NCBI GenBank assembly: GCA_964019335.1
Contig: OZ025739.1
Location: 248,001 to 312,000 of the forward strand
DNA length: 64,000 nt
Reading direction: 5' to 3'
Source: Diplonema japonicum
Taxonomy: Eukaryota > Euglenozoa > Diplonemea > Diplonemida > Diplonemidae
Shown here in pieces: positions 44,242 to 53,106 of this stretch. The notes under the pieces are model-generated. The model worked only from the letters and a program-made list of their open reading frames with translations. It was not told the DNA's origin and searched no databases. The translations under genes were made by a program, and so were the position numbers. The number at the start of each line of letters is the position of its first letter. The first letter of the stretch is position 1.

Positions 44242-46070
44242 ATGAGCAGCGACGAGATTGCAAAATTCATGGGGTTGAAGGGAAGGCAAGGGACAGCAGC
44301 GAAAAAGCCCACGCTCACCAGCGGTGGGTTTGCAGATATGATGCTGCAGACGATGAAAACCACGGGCAAACAGAAAAAAAAACCCGACTCAATAGCAGCA
44401 AAAGAAACCGCCCACGCTAACCGAAAAGTCCTGTCAGGCACGGACACACAACGACAAGTAGTACTCGACAAAAGCGGGATCGCAGCCTTCCCCATCACCC
44501 ACAAAATCGAGCTGCGCTCCCACGACAAGACAGTCTCCGCACTCGATGTCGACAGAACAGGCTCCAGGCTCATCACAGGAAGCATGGACTACACCGTGAA
44601 AATCTGGCAATTCGCAGCCATGGACAGTAGTTTCAGACCCTACAAAACCAACGAACCCCATGAAGGGTACCCTGTCAACGATTTGTCATTTTCCCCCTCA
44701 GGCACGCGCTACGTCGCCTCCATCTCCCACAGAAGACCCCTCATATTCAACGGTGAAGGTAAAGAACTAGCAGAATTCGTGAATGGTGACGTATACCTCC
44801 ATCAGGAATCCAAAACCCGTGGACACACTGCAAAGACCTCAACAGTGAAATGGGCTGCCGATGACGAGCACTGCATCATATCCTCGTCTTGCGATGGGAC
44901 AGTCCGGTTATGGGACCCCGCAAAGGTCGACAAACGGCAGACCGACGTCTTCGTTCACGGCGAACGGCAGGCTGGAAAACAAAAAGCACAGGTCTTCCAC
45001 GCGGATTTAAACGGCACCATGAGGGCGGTTATCACCGCCGGGTCCGACGGGCGGGTCGTGATATGGGGTCGCAACAAGGGCTTCACACGCCCCGACATGG
45101 TGTTAAAAGCACATATTGGCCACGGTGCCACGTCTGCAGCAAGTACCGCCGACGGGCGGTACATCACAACACGCGGATTGGAAGGCAGCGTTAAATTGTT
45201 CGACACACGAAAACATGAAGCACCCTTAGCAACAAGAATGGACTTGGAGACATTTTATGATACAACGAATGTGATTTTCGGTGGAGCTGACAAGGTCGTT
45301 GTCACCGGAACAGGTGCCGACCCTCGATCTGACGTGAAGGGCAGGCTTGTGCTTCTCAATGCCGGTGACCTTTCCACTGTGGCGGACGTTCCTGTTGCAC
45401 ACGGGTCCATCTCCAAGGTCCTGTGGCCTTCCTCTCTCAACCAGATTTTCGTTGGTTCGCAAGATGGAGCTTGTCACGTTTACTACAACCCCACCACCTC
45501 CATGAAGGGTGTCCTTCTTGGCAGCGGGAAGCACCGGGTTCACGATGCTGCCGATAGTGTTCCCGTGGGGCATGTCATCAATCCCAACTCAGAGGAAGAA
45601 CTGGAGAAGATCATGGAAAAAATGAACCGAAAAGGATACAAAGGCGGTGTTCCCAGTGCCGGGAGAGACAGGCAGAACCCAAAAGGGAAAATGCAGCCTT
45701 CAAAAGACCCTTCCGGGAGCACCGGTCCACAGCAGGTCACCAAGAAAACCGCGTATGTTCGACAAAAAAGAAAGAGGGGAAAAGAAGGGGGAAAAAAAAA
45801 AAAAAATACAGGTTCCTTCAAGAATACTGCCCGGACCTTATCAGGAAGAACCACATGAGAAACGAGGACCCACGGGCAGCCCTGCTTGCCGTGTCGGAGG
45901 AGGCAGCTGCTAACCCTCAATACGTCGATACTGCTTATGTATGTCCTCTTCCCCCCTTTCAATAAAAAACCTCAAAATACCAGTCAAACCAACCGAAGCT
46001 GTTCGCAGATCCGGAGGAGGAGACCGAAAACGAGAAGAAAGGTCAGAAGAGACCGTTTGGTGATATCTAA
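44242..46070 (+). CDS. WDR70: WDR70-like WD-repeat protein
   Basis: Exons 44242-45752, 45812-45938, 45984-46070; introns 59 and 45 nt; 574 aa. A basic N-terminal region precedes a WD40 propeller with recognisable blades (LDVDRTGSRLITGSMDYTVKIW, DEHCIISSSCDGTVRLWD, MRAVITAGSDGRVVIWG, RYITTRGLEGSVKLFDTRK) and the family-specific segment LNQIFVGSQDGACHVYYNP. The C-terminal exons, invisible without splicing, read LIRKNHMRNEDPRAALLA and YVDTAYSNQPKLFAD, matching the conserved WDR70 end (N..REAIL, AYSKTQPKTMFA). WDR70 is nuclear and linked to CRL4 ubiquitin ligase, histone H2B ubiquitination and DNA repair in yeast and humans. The ATG follows an A-rich leader. The next gene begins only 91 nt after the stop. 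Confidence 0.92.
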
Positions 46071-46161
46071 AAAAAGAAGAAAATAAAAAAATCTACCCCC
46101 CCCCCTCCCCCCCAATTCCCCGTCAAACAGCCATCTCAGGGCGGGTGGGGGAAGGGACCTG

Positions 46162-46704
46162 ATGGAAGAATCCAAGACCCCACGGTGTGACTGGCTTGCA
46201 TTGGAAGCGAAAAGTCTTGTTTTTGGAGGGTTGGATGGGGTGTGTACAACCTTGGCGTTACTTTGGGCGGGAGTGGCTGTGGGGGGGCTGACAAACAGGA
46301 CGCTCCTTGTCATGGGTGTGGCAGGGCTTATATCGCAAGGTTGTGCCATGGGCCTAGGGACGTACCTAGGGGCCTCACTGGAGACGGGGTGTAACCAGAA
46401 CGGGACAAGGAGCGGGCTGGTGATGTTCGCCTCCTTTGTCCTGTTCGGGTCCATCCCCCTCATCACCTGCCTCCCACCATTCAGCACCCCTCACTCCGAG
46501 CAGAAGCGATTGTTCCTCTGCATGGGCACCTCCCTTTCCCTCTTTGCCCTCGGATTCTTAAGGGGAAAGCTCACGAAGGACAACCCCCTACCTGCTGGCC
46601 TCAGCATGGTGGCCACAGGCTTCGCTTCAGCCTCTATAAGCTACTCTGTATCGCTGTGCTTGAAACACGTGTTGTCTACACCAACATTGCCCTTGCTGAC
46701 GTGA
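46162..46704 (+). CDS. VIT/CCC1-family membrane transporter, short form
   Basis: 180 aa with four to five membrane helices. The first helix carries VFGGLDGVCTTLALLWAG, matching the conserved FGxxDGxxTTxxLxxG of vacuolar iron transporters (VIT1/CCC1, DUF125); the second has GCAMGLGTYLGASLE, matching the SMAxGEYLS region. Family members export cytosolic Fe2+ or Mn2+ into a vacuole. The usual Asp and Met in helix 1 are only partly kept, and the cytosolic metal-binding helices seen between helices 2 and 3 in plant VIT1 are missing, so specificity is doubtful. The stop is followed at once by a G run of about 22 nt (46705-46726). Confidence 0.75.
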   Translation: MEESKTPRCDWLALEAKSLVFGGLDGVCTTLALLWAGVAVGGLTNRTLLVMGVAGLISQGCAMGLGTYLGASLETGCNQNGTRSGLVMFASFVLFGSIPLITCLPPFSTPHSEQKRLFLCMGTSLSLFALGFLRGKLTKDNPLPAGLSMVATGFASASISYSVSLCLKHVLSTPTLPLLT

Positions 46705-46831
46705 GGGGGGGGGGGGGGGGGGGGGTGATTATTATAAGCTTTGGTATTATTCTATCTGACAAATGAGAGAGGACAAAACAAAACAAAACAAAAAAGGGAA
46801 GGAAAAAAAAAAAGAGAGAGAGAAAAAAAAA

Positions 46832-47385
46832 ATGTCCGGAAACAGAAACGCAAACAGGAACGGGGGCAAGAAGAAAGGGAAGGATGGTGGCAAGAGCTAC
46901 CAAAGAACGTATGGTTTTTGGCTTTAAAAAAAAAGAAAGAAAAAAACCTCCCCCCCCCCCCCCCCCCCCCCTCCACGCAGGCAGTCGCAGCCGGACACTC
47001 CAAAGCAGGCAAATGCTGTTACACCTGAGGCTGCGAGCACTAGTTTTGATCCACAGGAAGCAAATAGGTGGATGACGGAGATGTGGAGAATGTGGGCGTA
47101 TGAGGAAACAAAAACAAAAAAAAAAAAAAAAAAAAAAAACAGGAGTGGTGAGACAGAAACCTACCACTGTGCTAGCGGTAAGAAATCCGTTAAGACCTCC
47201 GATCAAGTAATTTCTGATTTAATTGTGTGTACAATGGAGGGACGAAAAAAAAAAAAAAAAAAAAAAAAAAAAACACAGGCCGTTGGCAGGGGTTGATTGA
47301 GACTGTAAGGAAGAAGATTGTTAATTCTTTTTTTTTTTGTTCTTTTCCCTCCCCCTGGGGAAAAAAACTTTATTTTTTATTTTAA
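46832..47385 (+). CDS. Small four-exon gene, unknown product
   Basis: Exons 46832-46908, 46981-47097, 47143-47177, 47279-47385 (introns 72, 45 and 101 nt, donors GTATGG, GTATGA, GTAAGA; all phases agree). The protein begins MSGNRNANRNGGKKKGKDGG, a basic disordered N-terminus, followed by Gln/Thr/Ala-rich sequence, then an aromatic, acidic helix (EANRWMTEMWRMWAS) and an amphipathic GRWQGLIETVRKKI. No family recognised. No single exon exceeds 40 codons, so simple frame finding misses it. The last part runs through a T run to a stop at 47383-47385, and the true C-terminus is uncertain; another intron may begin at GTAAGG near 47305. The first ATG follows an A run. Confidence 0.6.
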
Positions 47386-48549
47386 AAAGGGGGTTGTTTT
47401 GCAGTTTTTATTTTTTATTTTTATATAAAAAGGATTTATGAATATGTGGGATGTTCGTCTTTTTCTTTTTTAATTTTTCCTGAAAAGTAGTTCCGATTTT
47501 TTTTTTTTTTTTTTTTTCCAAACCTCTTGTTCGTCATACTTGCACCCCACTTTTTTTTAATTATTTCAGGTGCTTTTTTTTTTTCCCATTCCGTTGTCCT
47601 GTGTTTGGTTGTGCTTTGTGATTGTTAGTGAGAGGTCTTTTATTTAATAAATTGTTCCTCCTTTTTGTTATGGTATTAACGTCTCCTCTCCCTCTCTTCC
47701 CTTTCCCTGTTCAACCAGGAGCGTGGCTTCTTCTTTTCTTTTTTTTTTTTTGACAGAGATTTTTGCATCTAGCTTTTAGAAAACAAAATTTAAAAAAAAA
47801 AAAAAAAGTGTTATGAGCATTTATTTGTTGTTTTTTTTTTTTTTAAATTTAAAACCTATTTTTTTTTCTTGGATCTTGCAGCATAAGTCTTTGTAACAAA
47901 AAAAAAGGAATTGTCCCTTAGGTATTACCCATACCCCCCCCTCTTATTTTATTTTATACAAAATTATTTTTTTTTCAAAACAACAAGCAAACCAAAAATT
48001 ACTACGAAAAAAAAAGAAGAAGATCAGGGAGGGGGGGGGGGGGGGGGGGGCGGAAACCGAAACCAAGTTTTAACCAGTCCAATTTTTTTTGGGGCTTGCA
48101 TGAAAGATTTCAGAGAACAATGAACTTGATGACCCCTCCACCCCACCCCAGTGCGCCGAACGTGAGTAAGGTGGTCAATATTCAAAAACACTTTTTTTTA
48201 TAGTACTTTGTTTGATTAGCTACCCTCTTTTTAGAAGGAAAAGACAAATTCCAAGAAGAGGGGGGGAGGAGGGGGCATCTTTAGTTAATTATTGAACCAT
48301 CTTGATTTTTTTTTCCTCTTTTTTTATTTACCCTTAGTTAATTTTTTTCTCTTTTTTTTTTTACTTGACACGGGTTTCTTTTAGGCCTTCTTTGAATGTG
48401 TCCCCATTGCGACCCCCCACCTCCACCTCCCCCCGGCTTAGCGTTTGTCTTAAAAGGGGAAACCCAGCAACATGCCTTTGGTAATAAACCCAGGTTCACA
48501 GATTTCTAACAGCAACATTAGCCACGTTCCCTGCCCTCACCATGACTTG

Positions 48550-48582
<33 letters not shown>

Positions 48583-48822
48583 GAAAAAAGGAGATCCGGT
48601 GTCAGATTTTAGTATCGAGAAGTCTGCTCTTTTTTTTTTTTTTTAAATATTCCTACTATATTTTTTCTTCTTCTTTGATTCTGTTGATTTCCTTTATCTT
48701 CTTTCTTTAAACCCACAAAAAAAAACCCCCCCCCTGTGCCCCACTAACTTTTCTTCTCCCCCCCCCTTTTTTTGGATCCAAAAGAAATCCAAAAAAAAAA
48801 AAAAGGAAACAACAAAAAAAAA
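47386..48822. other. Longest gene-free stretch of the window
   Basis: T, A, C and G runs (G run about 48030-48050, A run about 48550-48580) with short mixed segments, e.g. 48370-48545. I find no ORF, tRNA or repeat copy. It ends with an A-rich leader touching the next ATG. Confidence 0.5.
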
Positions 48823-50796
48823 ATGTCTGACCGCCAATCGGCCAAGCGAGGCCATTTACACACAGGAAGCAACAGGGTGAGGGTATCCGATTTGAATAAA
48901 GACGGAGCGTTATTCATCTCAGCGCACGGGCTGGAGAAAATATCAAAAAAAGTAGGGTACGGTGGTTGGCGTAAAAACATAGGCGACACCGAAGAGGAGG
49001 AACACGAAGAGGGGTACCACAGGGTACGGGCGAACTCAGCACCGGTTCTTCAGAGACAGCAACAACAACAACAACAGGAAACCGAACAGATAACGACAAC
49101 TCTACAACCATCGACTGTAGAAACATGGACCTACGATGGATGCAAGGCACACAAACAATCCTCTGAAAAAGTGACTATCCACGTCCATGACGAGGTAAAC
49201 AACATTTCCCGCATCTTTCTGTGCAAACGCGACATATTACTACAAGAAATGAAATATTTCAAGGCGTACCTTTCTCAAGACTGTTCTCTCGATGATTTGG
49301 ACATTTCTGTTCACTGCGATGTGTCGATCTTCAAGTGGCTGATGGAATACATCCATGCCGACCCCACAAAACCAGAAAAGCAACCACAACCAGACCCAAC
49401 CATCGCCGTTTCCATTCTCATCTCATCAGATTTTCTACAGATGTCCCGTCTTGTTGAAGAGAGTCTTCAATACGTTGTCACACATGTACAAGAGATCATC
49501 AAGCTCCCCATCGACCTTGATTGTATCAACAAGAATTTAATAGCGCGGCTCGCCGGGCTCTTCACGTACGAGGAGCTCGACAAGATACGCGACAGAAAGG
49601 ATAAAATAGTCGGTGCGCTCTTCCTCCACAAGATCCAGTCCATTTTGAAAACCACGAACGAGGACGGGGAGGAACGCAACGTGCTCTTCCGGTGTGCGTT
49701 ATGCGGGCGTCTCTTCACAGAGAAGCAGAAAGATTGGGCCATTTGTCCTCGATCGCCGCCGTTCATCACCTTCCACGGCGAGTCTCTCTCGCAGCACATT
49801 GTCGACCACAAATGGGACGTCACGCTCTTCCTTGTCGTGCAGCGTACCAAGCGTCTTTCATGGAAGGAGATCTTCTGGCGAATCTGGTCCCTTATATATG
49901 ACGACACATGTAAGGTTTGCGGACGGCACTTCTGTGTCGCTGAGATCGGGCATTGCAGCTACCACCTATCCCTGCCCACCTTCGAGGTGGGGTCGCATGT
50001 GGGTGTGTTCCCATGCTGCAACACGGAAGTGAAGCGTTTTGAAGGCGGGACGGTGCGGCAATCGGGATGCTGCACACGGTACCACGTGCTGACCAACCAG
50101 GATCAGAAAGATCTTGTCATGACAGTTGTAGCAAAGCATGCTGACGTGTTGATCCCATGGGGCACGGAGGCACCAGAAGGCGCCAACAATCTCTACGCGC
50201 CTGCACAGAACGTCAGCGATAACGACTCTGACACAAGCAGCACTAGCAGTGAAGGGACATTTGGACCGGACTGGCGCAAGCGAAGCAAGTGGTCCGCAAC
50301 AGCCAACCATCCCATCGTCTTTGCCGAAGGTGACACCCTGCGGCAGTCTTTGCAAGGCAACCCCCGGTTACCTCCTAGCATACCTAGCGTCCGAGAAAAC
50401 AAACCGGGCATGCCGATACCTGCACAAGGCAAAAGGAAGAAGAAAAAAAGAATGTCACGACTCGACTCCGCACCCGGTCCCTCTACAGAGTGGTGGCAAC
50501 GGCTTGGACCGAAGGCCAAGACTGCATATCAAACCGATCTTCAGAGGGACGATGACGCAAGGCGGATGCAAGCGCTCATTGCAAGCCTCGACAAAAGGCG
50601 GACAGACTTTGAAAAGGCAGAAAAACCTCCTAAGGTGTGCATTTTATTTTTATTTTATGGAAACAAAAAAAAAAAAAAAAAAAAAAAAAAAAACATGACA
50701 GGGCGATTCAAAGGTTCACCCCCCAAAGCGGCCCCAGAACCCCAAGCGAGCCCCTTCTGCGAACGGGCGGACATCTGGTGGCAGGTAGATAATTAG
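48823..50796 (+). CDS. SANBR/KIAA1841-like BTB protein
   Basis: 657 aa as drawn. After a disordered N-terminus with a Gln run, the region from about residue 110 matches the BTB-like core of animal SANBR (KIAA1841): FLCKRDILLQEMKYFKAYL, LDISVHCDVSIFKWLMEYI, VSILISSDFLQMSRLVEE, the INKNLIARLAGLFTYEELDKI helix, then Cys/His-rich zinc modules (CALCGRLF, CKVCGRHFC, HCSYH, PCCNTEV). In mammals SANBR binds HDAC and SMRT and restrains class-switch recombination, which cannot be its role here, so an older chromatin function is implied. The C-terminal end is uncertain: GTGTGC at 50635 and a poly-A stretch to CAG at 50701 look like an intron, yet the frame stays open and splicing shifts the phase. As drawn, that segment is translated as a Lys run. 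Confidence 0.85.
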   Translation: MSDRQSAKRGHLHTGSNRVRVSDLNKDGALFISAHGLEKISKKVGYGGWRKNIGDTEEEEHEEGYHRVRANSAPVLQRQQQQQQQETEQITTTLQPSTVETWTYDGCKAHKQSSEKVTIHVHDEVNNISRIFLCKRDILLQEMKYFKAYLSQDCSLDDLDISVHCDVSIFKWLMEYIHADPTKPEKQPQPDPTIAVSILISSDFLQMSRLVEESLQYVVTHVQEIIKLPIDLDCINKNLIARLAGLFTYEELDKIRDRKDKIVGALFLHKIQSILKTTNEDGEERNVLFRCALCGRLFTEKQKDWAICPRSPPFITFHGESLSQHIVDHKWDVTLFLVVQRTKRLSWKEIFWRIWSLIYDDTCKVCGRHFCVAEIGHCSYHLSLPTFEVGSHVGVFPCCNTEVKRFEGGTVRQSGCCTRYHVLTNQDQKDLVMTVVAKHADVLIPWGTEAPEGANNLYAPAQNVSDNDSDTSSTSSEGTFGPDWRKRSKWSATANHPIVFAEGDTLRQSLQGNPRLPPSIPSVRENKPGMPIPAQGKRKKKKRMSRLDSAPGPSTEWWQRLGPKAKTAYQTDLQRDDDARRMQALIASLDKRRTDFEKAEKPPKVCILFLFYGNKKKKKKKKKNMTGRFKGSPPKAAPEPQASPFCERADIWWQVDN

Positions 50797-51023
50797 TATT
50801 TTTTTTAAAAAAAAAGTTTTAAGTTGACAGTATCTCTCTCTTCTAATTTTTCCTGGCGTGTCCTGCCTTTCGGTTTTTCATGTTGGTTTTCATGTCCCAG
50901 CGACATGCTGCACTAGTAGCTAAGACTTTTACGCATGCAACTAGCTGTACGTTCCTCTACCAGGTACATTTACACACACGAAAAAAAAAAAAAGAGAAAA
51001 AAAAAAAAAAAACATACACACCA

Positions 51024-52910
51024 ATGCTTCGTGCTACAGCAGTTGCGGCGTTCTTCCTCGCTGCCGAGACAAGGCCGCTGTATGAAGGCGAAAACTGCAT
51101 GAAAAGAGGCACGGCCCTGGGGCAGTGCGCGGTGGGGTTGGAATGCAAGGGTGGAAAGATGACTAGAATATGCAAAAAAGCAGCGAAACATACAAAACCT
51201 GATCCGATGGTCAAAACCTCACTGGAAGTAGGCTTGCCTGTGGGAAAGGTGGGGACCCTGTGTGAGCTCAAAGGGGACGTGGTTGCGTCCTGCCCTCCTG
51301 GGACAGACTGTGTTCCTGTGAAGGGTTTGGACTCGAAGGTCTGCTTAGAACACGCAGCAGCGGTCCTTGGCCCTGGAGACGCTTGCCGCAACAAACTCGA
51401 CCATAGATGCCCTGCTGGCACTCACTGCCAGCCTTCCGGCGATACTGGTGGCATGCTCTGCGCCCCTAAGCACCTTGTACTCCGCGAAGTCTGCGAGATC
51501 GATGGGACCAGCCAAGGCATTTGCCCCACTCGCACCATATGCAAGCTCCCTGTCAGCGCATACGGACCCAAAACCTGCATCCCCGACCCTAATCTGATCC
51601 TCAAGCTTGGTTCCTTTTGCGACACTCACCCAAACGACTGCCCCCAGGGGACGACATGCACCGCGCCAGACACAGAGGGGACCCCAATCTGTATTGAGAA
51701 GAAGTCCGAGCAGCTTAAAAAAGGCGACATTTGCGACAAGAGTGGTGTGTCGAGAGGCGCCTGTCCCAAGGGGACCGAGTGCAAGCGGCACCATGAGGGC
51801 TCTAAGTACAAGCTGTGCACTGCATCCAACCCGTGCGACAAGATGAAGTGCAGTTCGGGAACTACCTGCGTCCTGAACAAAGGGGCCCCCAAGTGCGTGG
51901 ACATCAATCTGGCGGCGGGTGGCGTGTGCGAGAAGAACGGCACCGTGAAGGGCACGTGCCCCAGTGGAATGGTGTGCACGAAGCGTCACTACACAGATTC
52001 CAGCAAGATATGCAAAATACCCGATCCTTGTGACGGAACGAAGTGCGGTCCTGGAACCAGGTGCAAACCCGACATGAAGGGTACACCCAAATGTGTCAGC
52101 GTGGCGCTTGCTGTGGGCGAGGCTTGCAAGGGGACGGGCTGTCCGGACGGCTCCAGCTGTTTGGACAACGTGTGCAAGGCGACGACGTGCAGAATCGTAC
52201 ACTGCTCTGCAGGGATGGAATGCACGAAAGTGAATGGTGCAGCACTTTGTGTTAAAAAGGAACTTCGTGTAGGCGACGAGTGCGAAGAAGCAGGCATCTC
52301 AAAAGGAACATGCCCCGAAGGTACATTATGCAAGGGCGACATTGCAGTGAAAACATGTAAAACTAGGCAAATCATGCGTATGGTCGGCGAGAAGTGCGAC
52401 AGTAAGAACCCTTGCATGGAAGGCCTCGAGTGCGCGTTAGGCAGAACGACATTAGTGTGCAAACGCGTAACGAAGAGACTCAATAAGTCATGTCATCAAG
52501 GTAAGTGCATGAAGCGCCACCACTGCGATCTCAAGGAGAACATCTGTGTGGTTACCTTGACAGGTGACCATTGCAATGAACAGTTGGAGTGTCCCTTGGG
52601 AACAACGTGTTCTGATCAAAAATGTCGTGCTAACCTCCCGACTTCGTTGAACCACCATATGGACTGCCACACATCTGACGGCACGAGCATCGTGCACCAC
52701 AACCAAACTGTAAAAATAGAGTGCAACACCTGCACTTGCAAGGATAGTATTCTCACCTGTTCTGACAAAAGATGTATCCTCCCAACAGCGTTTACACCGC
52801 AAATCAACTACTCGCTGTCTGGCCTCCTTGAAGTCATCCTGGCTGCCGGGTTATTCGTATTACTCGCGCACGCCACTGGTGTATGGAGAGCTCGACAGTA
52901 TTATATATAA
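51024..52910 (+). CDS. Cysteine-rich type I surface protein
   Basis: 628 aa from the ATG at 51024. Residues 1-16 are a signal peptide. About a dozen short cysteine modules follow, of the form GDxCxxxGxxxGxCPxGTxC, then variable residues to a closing Cys, alternating with DPCDGTKCGPGTRC-type modules; near the end (about 545-590) is a von Willebrand C-like segment (MDCHTSDGTS, CNTCTCKDSILTC). A single membrane helix (about 600-620) and a short tail complete a type I receptor or adhesin layout. Similar CPxGTxC modules occur in secreted protist and animal proteins, but I cannot name a ligand. No intron is needed; the upstream in-frame extension to 50880 precedes an A run and is leader. Confidence 0.8.
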   Translation: MLRATAVAAFFLAAETRPLYEGENCMKRGTALGQCAVGLECKGGKMTRICKKAAKHTKPDPMVKTSLEVGLPVGKVGTLCELKGDVVASCPPGTDCVPVKGLDSKVCLEHAAAVLGPGDACRNKLDHRCPAGTHCQPSGDTGGMLCAPKHLVLREVCEIDGTSQGICPTRTICKLPVSAYGPKTCIPDPNLILKLGSFCDTHPNDCPQGTTCTAPDTEGTPICIEKKSEQLKKGDICDKSGVSRGACPKGTECKRHHEGSKYKLCTASNPCDKMKCSSGTTCVLNKGAPKCVDINLAAGGVCEKNGTVKGTCPSGMVCTKRHYTDSSKICKIPDPCDGTKCGPGTRCKPDMKGTPKCVSVALAVGEACKGTGCPDGSSCLDNVCKATTCRIVHCSAGMECTKVNGAALCVKKELRVGDECEEAGISKGTCPEGTLCKGDIAVKTCKTRQIMRMVGEKCDSKNPCMEGLECALGRTTLVCKRVTKRLNKSCHQGKCMKRHHCDLKENICVVTLTGDHCNEQLECPLGTTCSDQKCRANLPTSLNHHMDCHTSDGTSIVHHNQTVKIECNTCTCKDSILTCSDKRCILPTAFTPQINYSLSGLLEVILAAGLFVLLAHATGVWRARQYYI

Positions 52911-53106
52911 AAAAAAAAAAAGTGAATGAACACATATTTCCCGCCCCGTTTTTTTTTTTTTGTTTGCCATATTTAATTCATTCCCCCCCCCCCCCCCCCC
53001 ACATTTATCCGCCTCTTTAAAAAAAAGTTGGTATCTACACAAAAAAGGGGGAGGGTGGTAGAAGAAGGGCGAGCAAAAAAAAAAAAAAAAAAAAGAAAAG
53101 GAAGCA

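Noticed and set aside
47386-48822. Hidden gene in the longest gap
   Set aside because: No exon pair with agreeing phase and no conserved-looking peptide could be built; only homopolymers and short mixed stretches.
50797-50900. Additional 3' exon of the SANBR-like gene after GTAGAT at 50788
   Set aside because: A 46-nt intron is possible on paper, but the following frame is not protein-like and stops soon.
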